DNA from: CAYXDO01 sp964463485
GTDB lineage: Bacteria; Myxococcota; Kuafuiibacteriia; Kuafuiibacteriales; Kuafuiibacteriaceae
Length of the DNA: 64,000 bases
Assembly (NCBI GenBank): GCA_964463485.1
Contig: CAYXDO010000044.1
Location: forward strand, 1 to 64,000
Direction of reading: 5' to 3'
Numbering within the stretch: the stretch's first letter is position 1; each line of letters opens with the position of its first letter. A model generated the notes under the pieces. The model was not told the origin of the DNA. It worked only from the letters and a program-made list of their open reading frames with translations, and did no database searches. Both the position numbers and the translations under genes were made by a program. Below are positions 25,794 through 33,839 of the stretch, one piece after another.

Positions 25794-25908
25794 CGTTGCC
25801 ATTGCCGTTACCATTACCATTGCCGTTGCCGTTCGTTCGTTGGTTGCCTGCCGTCAGTTGCCGTTGCCTGCCGTCAGTTGCCGTTGCCGTCGCCGTCGCC
25901 GTCGCCGA
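25794..25908. repeat. CCGTTG/CCGTCG hexanucleotide array
   Basis: A degenerate array of CCGTTG, CCATTG, CCGTTA and CCGTCG units broken by two copies of a GCCTGCCGTCAGTT spacer. It shares its hexamer with the short tract at 23224. Confidence 0.85.
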
Positions 25909-26059
25909 CCGAGCGGAGTGCCGTGAGCGAGCGGACGACCGACCAAAAGTGCGGCAACTCATCCGACGCAGACGCTGTTGCACCGAATCGTGCAGTGTTG
26001 GGATGGCGGGATGAACGGGATCATGAGTTTCTTTCGGCGACGGCGACGGCAACGGCAAC
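25877..26059. repeat. 24-bp perfect inverted repeat, 135-bp spacer
   Basis: The left arm at 25877-25900 and the right arm at 26036-26059 are exact reverse complements. Both arms are hexanucleotide simple sequence, so independent expansion on opposite strands could mimic an inverted repeat, but a small mobile cassette is also possible. Confidence 0.6.
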
Positions 26060-26131
26060 CGCGGACCGCACTCATTGCGTTCACCGACGATCCGGTCCCG
26101 GGTCGCGGTCGTGAAGGGTGTGATGTCGGTC

Positions 26132-26175
26132 CCGAGCCGAGCCAAGGGTGGGGCCGAGCCGAGCCAAGGGTGGTG
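26132..26175. repeat. 22-bp tandem duplication
   Basis: Two adjacent 22-base units beginning CCGAGCCGAGCCAAGGGTGG differ at one base near the end. Confidence 0.85.
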
Positions 26176-26211
26176 CCGGCAGCCGATCCGGATGTCCGGG
26201 GATCTCAACTG

Positions 26212-27828
26212 CTATCGAGTAGGCTCCGTCCAAGCTCCAGACCCTCCGAGCCAGGGATCTCGCATGCGCAGTAGGTCGGCATAGCGCGCCCACCATTCGC
26301 GAAGCCTCGCGGCCGACTCAGGAGGTTGTGGAACGCCAAACTCAGCGGCGCTGTTCGAGAGCAGAAGGAGCGTCCGTGCCCTGAGATCAGCTGCACGCCG
26401 ATCCAACTCAGATTCGAGGACCCTATGCTTTCTTGGTTCGTAGAGGGTGAGAAGGGGCGGAATGAGGGTGGTATCGCCGCGTCGAGCGAGCTCGAACGCG
26501 GCCCAGAGCCCTGACAGACTCTGTGACTCCGCGATCCGCTCGAGTGCTCGGGTCGCACGTGCATCGCCGATCAATGCCAAAAACGCTGCGCTCGCCACTC
26601 GAACCCAGGCGTCCGATGAGCTCGAAGTTGCCACGAGTAGACCCTCGCAGCCAGGAATGCAACCGAGCCCGAACGAAAGAGCTAAGTCGAATCCAGCGTC
26701 GGCGTGACAAACGTGCGTCGCCAAACCCAAGTTGGGAGAGGGATCCGGCAGCCCACGCTCAACCTCCCCCGAGTCTGAAGCGAAATAGACCGGAATCGAT
26801 CGCGGGTCCGGGATACACGCGGTACGAGCCATGCCCCATGCGAAGAAGGAGTGTCGCCTCGGATCGAAGTTTTGTAGAAATCGAGCGACCGCTGCCGGAT
26901 CGCTGCGCGACAGCGCCTCGACCGCCGCCCTCACTTCGAAAAGAGCGGCGTCCGGTTCGAGCAGGACCTCCAGATGCCTTCGACGCTCTGCGGCCGTAGG
27001 AGTGGCTCGGACGGATCGTCGTGGGAAGGGTCGGCCCCGTAGCCTGCGCATCCGTGTGCCCCAGAGCACTTCATCTCGCAGTTTCGCCAAGCGCGGCTCG
27101 CGCCAAGTCTGGTCGATGATTTGGCGTGCGATCGGACCGGAAAATTTCTCGAGCGCAAGACGCACTCGCTTCGGGTCGCTTCGAGCAATAATTCGGAGAA
27201 GCTGCTCCGTCGTCCAGGCTGCATCGACCGCCTCGGGAGTTTCCGATTTACCAATGACACCGCGAATCGCCCTCCGGAGAAGCACAAGCTCCAAACCGTC
27301 GGCGGAGTAGCCAAGCAACTCGTGAGTCCGGGCCCGCAAACTCGGCAACGGAATCAGCAGCTCCCCGATCTCAACGTACGGGCTGAAGGAATGGGATCGG
27401 CTCGAATCTTGAGGAAGCGAATAATCGGCACATGGGTTCGACCAAGGATCGAGCGCGCGAGCGAGTGCCGGCGCGTAGTCGCACGGGTGGGCCTCGAATG
27501 CCGCGACGACAAACTCCTTTCCTGCCAGGGTCACTGGGAAGAGACTCTCGGCGCCGGTCCACGGGTAGCCCGAGTCCCAATCGACACTCAAGCGCACGAG
27601 ACTACCAGCGGGCGGTCCGCGCCAGGATTCGAGCACCAGATATTGCGACACTCGGCCGCTGGGTACCACGCAGCGAACGACGCCGAGGAAATCGGCGTCG
27701 AGCACCAACTGATCCCACGGAGACGACGCTGGCCTCCAGCCGAACGAATCGCCGCTCAGGGACAGCACGATGACAAATGCGACGCGATTCACAGTGGGCC
27801 GTATACCTGAAGGGAGTCCGTAGGGCAT
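26212..27828 (-). CDS. Hypothetical protein with HEAT-like helical repeats
   Basis: About 538 residues. A hydrophobic N-terminal segment ('RVAFVIVLSLSGDSFGW') looks like a signal peptide. The next 130 residues are strand-rich with two cysteines ('VVRCVV', 'HPCDYA'). From about residue 190 on the protein is helical; repeats such as 'AWVRVASAAFLALIGDARATRALERI' followed by 'LWAAFELARRGDTTLIPPLL' have HEAT-repeat spacing. No enzyme motif is visible. It lies downstream of the MscS gene on the same strand, 137 bases away, so it could belong to that unit. The start is uncertain: ATG at 27828 or GTG at 27792. Confidence 0.65.
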   Translation of the reverse strand: MPYGLPSGIRPTVNRVAFVIVLSLSGDSFGWRPASSPWDQLVLDADFLGVVRCVVPSGRVSQYLVLESWRGPPAGSLVRLSVDWDSGYPWTGAESLFPVTLAGKEFVVAAFEAHPCDYAPALARALDPWSNPCADYSLPQDSSRSHSFSPYVEIGELLIPLPSLRARTHELLGYSADGLELVLLRRAIRGVIGKSETPEAVDAAWTTEQLLRIIARSDPKRVRLALEKFSGPIARQIIDQTWREPRLAKLRDEVLWGTRMRRLRGRPFPRRSVRATPTAAERRRHLEVLLEPDAALFEVRAAVEALSRSDPAAVARFLQNFDPRRHSFFAWGMARTACIPDPRSIPVYFASDSGEVERGLPDPSPNLGLATHVCHADAGFDLALSFGLGCIPGCEGLLVATSSSSDAWVRVASAAFLALIGDARATRALERIAESQSLSGLWAAFELARRGDTTLIPPLLTLYEPRKHRVLESELDRRAADLRARTLLLLSNSAAEFGVPQPPESAARLREWWARYADLLRMRDPWLGGSGAWTEPTR

Positions 27829-27837
27829 CGATGTACT

Positions 27838-27877
27838 GGAGCCGGCGGGGACGGTCACTTCTTCACAAGTGGGCGCC
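27838..27877. repeat. Dispersed ~40-bp element, copy 1
   Basis: Matches 35818-35857 with about three differences; the shared core is GCCGGCGGGGACGG followed by CACTTCTTCACAAGT. This copy is in a non-coding leader, the other is in a gene, in the same orientation and frame (TCEEV-VPAG on the minus strand). Confidence 0.75.
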
Positions 27878-27888
27878 CCTGATTCCGA

Positions 27889-27958
27889 GCGGTGCCGGGC
27901 ACCGTACCGGTGCCCGGTGCCGGTGCCGGTGCCTGCTGGGGCACCGTACTGATGCCCG
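27889..27958. repeat. GGTGCC-rich tract with hairpin
   Basis: Repeated GGTGCC/GGCACC units include a GGCACCG-TAC-CGGTGCC hairpin. The tract sits just before the MscS gene end (stop at 27966), so a role in transcription termination is possible, although no T-run follows. Confidence 0.5.
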
Positions 27959-27965
27959 GTGGGAC

Positions 27966-28850
27966 TCAACAATCCTTCGAGCCCGTTGCGCGATGGAGGA
28001 GCGCGGGCGGACCGATCCCCCGCGCACGAAACGCCTCCAGCACCCGCAGGTGCACGTCCGTCTCGAACGGCTTCTCGTACGTACAGTCAAAGACGTATGG
28101 ACGCGCTGTCAAATGGACCGCAAAGTACTCACCCAGGATCACTTGACGCGCGAATACCGGGGCAGGCTGACCGAGAAAAACGTATGGGCTCGTCAAACAA
28201 GCCTCTCGAACGAGCTCGCTCGCGAGCTTGGTGTCTTGATCGATACCGATGTAAAATTCCATGGCGACCTGCATCTCGAGCGCTCCATAGTTTCCGCTCG
28301 ACGTCACGTCGGTGAATATCTTGTTGTTCGGGATGGTGATGACGTTGTGGGCCAGCGTATACATCCGCACGCTCCGGAGCCCGATCTTGATGATGTCTCC
28401 ATACTCACCTCCGTAGGCTACTCGGTCGCCGACCTGGAAGGGCCGGTCGAACATGATGGTCAGGCCGGCGATGAACGACGCCACGAGGTCACGAAGTGAA
28501 AAGCCGACTGCGAAGGCCAGCGCGCCCCCGACGACAGTCATCGCGGTTGGATCCAGACGGATGCTGAGCCCCAGGGCGATCAGGAGCGTCACAACGTAGA
28601 GGAGAAAGCGAACCGCCGTTTGAATCTTCTGGATCGTGGGTCGATGGTTGGAGAACCGCTCAGCGGCTCGATCTCCGACCCGCTCGACGGTGCGAATCAG
28701 GAAGAGGGCTCCGAAGACGATGGGAATCGAAGCGAAAACGCCACCCCATCGAACAAACTCGCTCAGCTTTCCGAAATCAGGCAAGTCTTGAGCATGCGCG
28801 GTGGAGACCACCGCGGAGGTGCAGACGAAGGCAAGAAGTCCGCGCCTCAT
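27966..28850 (-). CDS. MscS family mechanosensitive channel
   Basis: 294 residues. A signal-like N-terminus ('LLAFVCTSAVVSTAHAQ') is followed by two hydrophobic helices and the pore helix region 'TVVGGALAFAVGFSLRDLV', then 'FIAGLTIMFDRPFQVGDRV', the MscS beta domain ('YGDIIKIGLRSVRMYTL', 'ITIPNNKIF') and a mixed C-terminal domain. MscS proteins release ions on membrane tension. The ATG overlaps the stop of the large ATPase gene (ATGA), so both are made from one message. The MscS core is complete, so the channel itself should work without a fused ATPase. Confidence 0.9.
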   Translation of the reverse strand: MRRGLLAFVCTSAVVSTAHAQDLPDFGKLSEFVRWGGVFASIPIVFGALFLIRTVERVGDRAAERFSNHRPTIQKIQTAVRFLLYVVTLLIALGLSIRLDPTAMTVVGGALAFAVGFSLRDLVASFIAGLTIMFDRPFQVGDRVAYGGEYGDIIKIGLRSVRMYTLAHNVITIPNNKIFTDVTSSGNYGALEMQVAMEFYIGIDQDTKLASELVREACLTSPYVFLGQPAPVFARQVILGEYFAVHLTARPYVFDCTYEKPFETDVHLRVLEAFRARGIGPPALLHRATGSKDC

Positions 28851-31747
28851 AGCTCCACCAGCAAGTGCTTTCGCTCCAACACGACGAGGACGGAGCGATA
28901 CCAGCGCCAACTCACCCATACGTGCTGATCTTTCGTACTCAGGAAGCCGTGAGCTTGTCCAAAGCCGATGAAGCTGGAGATCTCCGTCTTGTTCAGTCGC
29001 GTGGCGAGCTCCAGATCGCCTTCGGTAGCATGGGGCATCTGAAGGATCGCTTTCAAGACGAAGAGGGCCGAATCGGGCAAGCTCTCGATGTCGCGCGCGT
29101 CGGGATCCCGCAGGGGTCGGACCCGCACGGAGTCGGCCGAGTCATGGAGAGAGGACCTCCAGGCCTCGAGCGCGATCCCTGGGTTGCCGCGGGCGTAGTC
29201 CCAAATCATCCGCATGTATCCAGCCCGCTTGGCGAGCAAGGCGTCCTGTCTGTCGAGCTCGTTCGCCGACGGGAGCCGTTCCAACAAATCCTCGAACGTA
29301 GGGCTCAGGCCGGCGAGGGCGGTGCGGGTCTCGAGGAGGTGAGCGATCTGGTCTTCGGTCCAGGGTGGCACCACGAACACTTCGTCGAACAACGGCCTCG
29401 AGTCGCGGGCTCGGCGAATGAAGGGCCACAGAGAGCTGTCAACTGCCAGGACCCATACCCTCCTAGGCGTCGAGCGTGCCAGATCCATGACTTCATCGAA
29501 GCTGGCCAGGCCGCCGAGCACCGGCTTGACGAGGCAGTGGGCGTCGTCGATGAGAATGACCCTCGCCGCTGAAGCCGCCGTTTTTCGAATCGAGGAGACG
29601 AGCTCTGGGACGGCGCCATCGAGTAAGGTGGAATCGGTCGCCTTGGCGAGCAGGCCGAGGAGAGTCGACTTTCCGGCGCCCCGGTTTCCGACCAGGCCGA
29701 ACACGCGTGTCCCGGCGTCGATGCGCTGGAGCAGCGTCTCGACGAGCTCGATGGCTGGGCTCGGGACGGATTCCGAATTGAGCGCGTCTGGACTCAGAGA
29801 CTCGAAAGCGTCGGCTCGCAGCGGTCGGAACGGCTCGACGACCTCGGTCTCGGCGAGCCGGTCGAGGCCGCGCCGGAAGAGATAGGCATGAATCCTGCGG
29901 ACCAAGGTCAGTCGACCGAGGAAGACGCGGACGACTCTAATGGACCCAGAAATGAACAGTTGCACGGCGGCGACCATAGCGGACGGAAAGCTCCGCCACC
30001 CGGTGCGATTGGCGAGCAGCCATGACTGAAATTTGGAGCGCCCTTTGCTGCGCGCGAGTCGATCGAAGACAATCGAGCGCCACCAACGAACCAAAATCAG
30101 AAACACCGGCGCGATCGAGACCACACACGCTGTCAGCACCCAGCGGCGAATCGTGCCTCTTCCGACCAGCTCCTCGCTGATCACCAACAGTAGGCTGAGG
30201 CCGACGGCGACTCGGCCGACCAGCCGGAGTGACCGAAGGCGCAGCGCGTCGAGGCTTCGATCGAGATGAACTCCGCCCTGCGCGACGGCGTTGATCACGT
30301 GGACGACGAGCGACGCGCCGAGTGACCAGTAAATCACCAAGCCAGCGATTTGAACCTCGAGGAGCTCGAGCACGTGGCCCGGCATCAACTCACGAGCGAC
30401 CCACACGAATAAGAGCCACTCCAACGGTCGGTGGATACCTTGCGCGAAGTTGATCAACCTGAGCAGGCCGCCCGGAGCCGTTCGGCGCTCGCTTCGGTCG
30501 CGCTCTTTGGCGCGAAGCTCCAGACCGACGAGCACTCCGCGGCTCTTTCGTCGCCACCAGACGAAGACGGCCCCGCAAAAGATCCATGGCAACACGACCC
30601 AAATGGACGGCCAGATGGCAAAGGACTCATCTCCGTGGGGCTCGTCGTGAACGCTCGAAATTGCCGCTCTAGCGAGATGGGCGTGGTAGCGAAGGATGAG
30701 TCGCAAATCGGCGGCCTCGGCGACCGCCTGGGCCCAGCCGGCCCGAGTGAGACCCATGGTCGCGGAGCCCTTTTCGGCAGAGAGCTTTGTGAGCAGCAGC
30801 AGTCGTATTTGATTGAGCTTCCTGATTTCGTCGTGGAGCTCCGCCGCACGCGCTTCGAGGCGGTGGGCCTCTGCCCGGGAGGCCTCCACGATCAAAAGGG
30901 CGACCTTCGAGCGCTGCCGGGTGACCTCCTCGGTTGAAACGTCGGCCGGAAGTCGCTCGAGCGGATCGGGCCCGAGGGACTGGAGCACTCTCGGGCTCTG
31001 GAAGCCGTCGAGTGTGTCATTCAGCTCTGTACGGGCGATTTCGAGCCGAGTTATGAGTGCATCGTAGATGGCGTCGGCGCTGGACGAAGTGTGAGCGTCG
31101 CTGGCGCGTCGCTGCCAGCCAAGAGTCGCTTCTCGTCGGTGCGAGAGTTGCTCCCGGGCGCTGTTGGCCTGCTCGATGGAAACGGTGAGTTGGGACTCGA
31201 GGCCGAGGAGGCGCGCAACCTCTTCACGGACGAGCCGCTCAGCCTCCGTGCGAGCGACCCGGGCGGCCTCGAGGACGCGTTGCTGCTCCTCTGCCGCTAG
31301 CCGCAGCCGACGCGCGACGTCGCTCTCCTTCGGGCGCGCGGCCTCTTGACGCACTCGGTGCAGCGAAATCAGCTCGCTCCGCCGCTCTTTGGGGAGCTGG
31401 TAGAAAGTCAGCCTGGCTCGATCGAGCTCGAGGCGCGATCTCAGCGCATCCAAACCGGTCGCGCTAAGTCCGTCGGCTGATTCCGTGCCGCCATCGGCCA
31501 AGGACCTCAAAACCGAGGCCACCCGCACCTCGTCCACCCGCACCGCGACCTCGTCCTCCAGCTCGATGTCGAAGAGGGTGCGCGGCTCGACGTCGACCTC
31601 GAGCTCGCCCGACAAGAACGCGCGCAGCTGCTCCGCGCGCGGATTGGAGTTGGCATCCTCCGCGCCCGCCGCGCCCGCATCCGAAAGTGGCTGCGCTCGC
31701 GCGAGGCCAGGAGGAAGGGCGAGGAGAGCGACCAAAATCGCTCGCAC
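28847..31747 (-). CDS. Large membrane protein with C-terminal AAA-type ATPase, coupled to MscS
   Basis: About 966 residues. A signal peptide ('RAILVALLALPPGLARA') leads into a periplasmic coiled-coil region (about 40-370, Glu/Arg-rich), as in large MscK/MscM-type channels. Some five to six membrane segments lie between about 377 and 615. The cytoplasmic part carries Walker A 'GNRGAGKST' (about 684-692), Walker B 'RVILIDDAH' (about 731), a sensor-like 'VWVLAVDSSLWPF' and a winged-helix-like C-terminus ('TEGDLELATRLNKTEISSFI'). This pairs an ORC/STAND-like P-loop ATPase with a channel-type scaffold. MscS is encoded next with a four-base overlap. An ATP-controlled channel complex is my inference. 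GTG starts at 31780 or 31747 fit; the frame stays open to 31924. Confidence 0.7.
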   Translation of the reverse strand: MRAILVALLALPPGLARAQPLSDAGAAGAEDANSNPRAEQLRAFLSGELEVDVEPRTLFDIELEDEVAVRVDEVRVASVLRSLADGGTESADGLSATGLDALRSRLELDRARLTFYQLPKERRSELISLHRVRQEAARPKESDVARRLRLAAEEQQRVLEAARVARTEAERLVREEVARLLGLESQLTVSIEQANSAREQLSHRREATLGWQRRASDAHTSSSADAIYDALITRLEIARTELNDTLDGFQSPRVLQSLGPDPLERLPADVSTEEVTRQRSKVALLIVEASRAEAHRLEARAAELHDEIRKLNQIRLLLLTKLSAEKGSATMGLTRAGWAQAVAEAADLRLILRYHAHLARAAISSVHDEPHGDESFAIWPSIWVVLPWIFCGAVFVWWRRKSRGVLVGLELRAKERDRSERRTAPGGLLRLINFAQGIHRPLEWLLFVWVARELMPGHVLELLEVQIAGLVIYWSLGASLVVHVINAVAQGGVHLDRSLDALRLRSLRLVGRVAVGLSLLLVISEELVGRGTIRRWVLTACVVSIAPVFLILVRWWRSIVFDRLARSKGRSKFQSWLLANRTGWRSFPSAMVAAVQLFISGSIRVVRVFLGRLTLVRRIHAYLFRRGLDRLAETEVVEPFRPLRADAFESLSPDALNSESVPSPAIELVETLLQRIDAGTRVFGLVGNRGAGKSTLLGLLAKATDSTLLDGAVPELVSSIRKTAASAARVILIDDAHCLVKPVLGGLASFDEVMDLARSTPRRVWVLAVDSSLWPFIRRARDSRPLFDEVFVVPPWTEDQIAHLLETRTALAGLSPTFEDLLERLPSANELDRQDALLAKRAGYMRMIWDYARGNPGIALEAWRSSLHDSADSVRVRPLRDPDARDIESLPDSALFVLKAILQMPHATEGDLELATRLNKTEISSFIGFGQAHGFLSTKDQHVWVSWRWYRSVLVVLERKHLLVEL

Positions 31748-31789
31748 TCCGTGACGCGGCCCAACCAACGCAAACTCCACGGCCCGGTC

Positions 31790-31818
31790 GAAATAGAAGG
31801 ACCGCCCTGATTTGACAA
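31790..31818 (-). promoter_or_regulatory. Candidate sigma70-like promoter of the ATPase-MscS operon
   Basis: On the minus strand TTGTCA (31813-31818) and TATTTC (31790-31795) are 17 bases apart. Transcription would begin near 31783, giving a leader of about 36 bases to the GTG at 31747. The -10 is a modest match. Confidence 0.35.
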
Positions 31819-31959
31819 TGCCATCTCGACGCCACCCCACCCCGGGAACCCCGGAGAACGCCGATGGCAGGCGGCAGCGCGTCCGGCTGGATCCGGTCGG
31901 TCGACTCAACGGACACTCAGACACTCATCGCTCGCCAACAGATAGGGGCAGGGCCGCGC

Positions 31960-32072
31960 AATCGAAGAACCCTTCGTCAGCGGTGCGCCCGTGAAACGCA
32001 AATCGAGCCCTCATACTCCCCATGAAAAGGACCGAGGCAACGAACGCCCGCGCGGCGAACGTCGGAGATGAG
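31960..32072 (-). pseudogene. Relic of a vapC 3' end (dispersed repeat copy B)
   Basis: The minus strand at 32014-32072 reads 'ISDVRRAGVRCLGPFHG', matching the last residues of the VapC at 23346-23756 ('ISDVRRTGVRCLNPFHG'). Similarity continues past the gene end, with a ~20-base insertion, through GAAGAACCCTTC at 31969. The rest of the toxin gene and its antitoxin are absent. It is a remnant of a duplicated or transferred VapBC cassette. Confidence 0.75.
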
Positions 32073-32237
32073 CTCATAGGAGCTCCGAGACTTCAGCCCT
32101 TCAAAGGCGGCTCGGACCGCTCATCCACATTTCGATTTGACCTCCAAGCAGTTGTCCACTAAGTAGGCTGGTATGCATAGATCGATCGTGGGTCACGCAG
32201 CGGGATACGGGTCGGTTCGATCTTGGTGGCGGGCCGA

Positions 32238-33350
32238 ATGCCCCTGAGTACGGAGCTCCCGCCCGAGTACGTGGCGCTTCTGGCTCTGGCCGTCGTGTTC
32301 TTTTCCCTTGTCTTGGGCCTACTCACCCGGCGCGTGGTCCTGTCCCGCCTCGCTCGGCTGGCAGAAAAGACTCAGTCGCGGGCAGACGACCTCTTCGTTT
32401 CGTCGATCTCACGCCCCCTGCCGATCCTCTTCGTTCTCGGTGGTTTGTATGCGTTCCTGCGCCTGATCGAACCTCGGCCCGAGCTTCAAGCGCTGGCCGG
32501 GAAGATTTTGAGCTCGGTTCTCATTGTGACTGCCACGCTTTGGGCGACTCGTCTGGCTGATCGACTGCTCGAGCACGGGGCGACTTCACCCGGCGCGCCG
32601 GCCACCGGCGTGTTGCGACAAACCACTCGGGCGGTGGTGGTTTCGGTTGGAGGCCTGGTCATGCTGAGCACCTTTGGAATCTCGGTGACCCCGGTGCTCA
32701 CGACCGTCGGAATCGGCGGCATCGCGCTCGCCTTGGGCGTTCAGGAGACGCTCTCCAACCTGTTTGCGGGCATGCAGATCACACTGGCCGGGAACATCCG
32801 CGTGGGCAACTTCATCAAGCTCGAGTCAGGGGACGAGGGGTATGTCGACGACATTCGTTGGCGCGCCACTCGAATTCGAACTCTATCCAACAATGTCGTG
32901 ATCATCCCGAACGGCCGTCTGGCACAGAGTGTTCTGACAAACTACGACTGTCCGTCGAAAGACCTGGCCGTTCTCGTACAGGTCGGCGTCCACTACTCGA
33001 GCGATCTCGACCACGTCGAGCGAGTGACTTGCGAAATCGCGCGGAAGGTCATGCGGGGCGTGCCTGGCGCGGTTCCGGAGTTCGAGCCCTTCGTTCGATT
33101 CCACACGTTTGCGGAATCGAGCGTCGACTTCACGGTGATCATGAGAGCGAAGACGTTCACCGATAATTATCTCATCAAACACGAATTCATCAAGGCTCTC
33201 GCTCGTGCCTATGCGTTGGAGGGCATCGTCATTCCCTTCCCGATTCGGGCGATCAACTTGGAACAGGAGAAAGCGTTTGGGGCGCGCGAAAGTGTGAAGC
33301 TCGTCGAGCCAGGGCGATTTGCTCCCGATCAGGAGAGGCGCATGGGTTGA
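32238..33350 (+). CDS. MscS family mechanosensitive channel
   Basis: 370 residues with three or four hydrophobic helices in the first 130 residues, the pore-lining stretch 'TPVLTTVGIGGIALALGVQETL', 'LFAGMQITLAGNIRVGNFI', the beta domain 'GYVDDIRWRATRIRTLSNN' and 'VVIIPNGRLAQSVLTNY', and an alpha/beta C-terminal domain ending at 'IPFPIRAI'. This is an ordinary single-gene MscS. It is divergent from the ATPase-MscS operon and not a close copy of its channel. The ATG at 32238 has GGCGGG upstream; TTG or GTG just before it are alternatives. Confidence 0.9.
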   Translation: MPLSTELPPEYVALLALAVVFFSLVLGLLTRRVVLSRLARLAEKTQSRADDLFVSSISRPLPILFVLGGLYAFLRLIEPRPELQALAGKILSSVLIVTATLWATRLADRLLEHGATSPGAPATGVLRQTTRAVVVSVGGLVMLSTFGISVTPVLTTVGIGGIALALGVQETLSNLFAGMQITLAGNIRVGNFIKLESGDEGYVDDIRWRATRIRTLSNNVVIIPNGRLAQSVLTNYDCPSKDLAVLVQVGVHYSSDLDHVERVTCEIARKVMRGVPGAVPEFEPFVRFHTFAESSVDFTVIMRAKTFTDNYLIKHEFIKALARAYALEGIVIPFPIRAINLEQEKAFGARESVKLVEPGRFAPDQERRMG

Positions 33351-33839
33351 TCACAGTCGCTGAAGTCCGTGGAAGAATGGAGCGTTCGCGCAGTCTTTTT
33401 TCGAGTCTAGCCGAGTTCTAGGGAGCAGACTCGGCCGAGTCTCCGAGCGAGATTGGTGCGTTCCCAACTCGGCACGGCTGTGGATTGGACTGCGGTCCCG
33501 GCAGAGCGGAGATGCCGCGCATTCGCGCTCCATTTGATTTCCTCGCAGACTCGTCGGCTTACGCCCGCGTCCGTCGTCTGAGTAGGATGGGACATCAAGG
33601 TTCGCGCGACACCGGATCTCGTACGAAGGCAGACGCCGCACCCAGCTTCCGTCCACGCCAAACGAAGACGGGACGAGTTTGGGGCGAAGCCATGTCCGGG
33701 GTGCTCCAACACTTGCGCTCGACGTCATGAAAATTCTGTGCGAAGAACGTAGGAAATCGGCGTTCGCTGAATGGTTGGGTGCATCGACGTCCGGTGCAGG
33801 ATTTCGGGTGGTCGGGCCGCCATCCCATCAGGAGTCGGC
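33351..33839 (+). other. 489-bp stretch without a recognisable gene
   Basis: Open frames on both strands are Arg/Ser/Pro-rich and match no motif. The last 60 bases hold the nhaA leader with an AGGAG Shine-Dalgarno. Confidence 0.5.

Larger units (their letters stand above)
25602..26211. other. Repeat-rich gene-free stretch
   Basis: No convincing gene in about 610 bases. It holds hexanucleotide tracts, a 24-bp inverted repeat and a 22-bp tandem duplication, each listed separately. The open frames here are simple-sequence artefacts rich in Arg, Pro, Ala or Val. Confidence 0.7.

Noticed and set aside
25602..26211. Several open frames in the hexanucleotide-rich zone
   Set aside because: Composition follows the simple repeats; no frame shows codon bias or a family motif.
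33351..33728. 125-residue minus-strand frame before nhaA
   Set aside because: No motif, Ser/Arg-rich composition, no Shine-Dalgarno and two competing frames in the same DNA.
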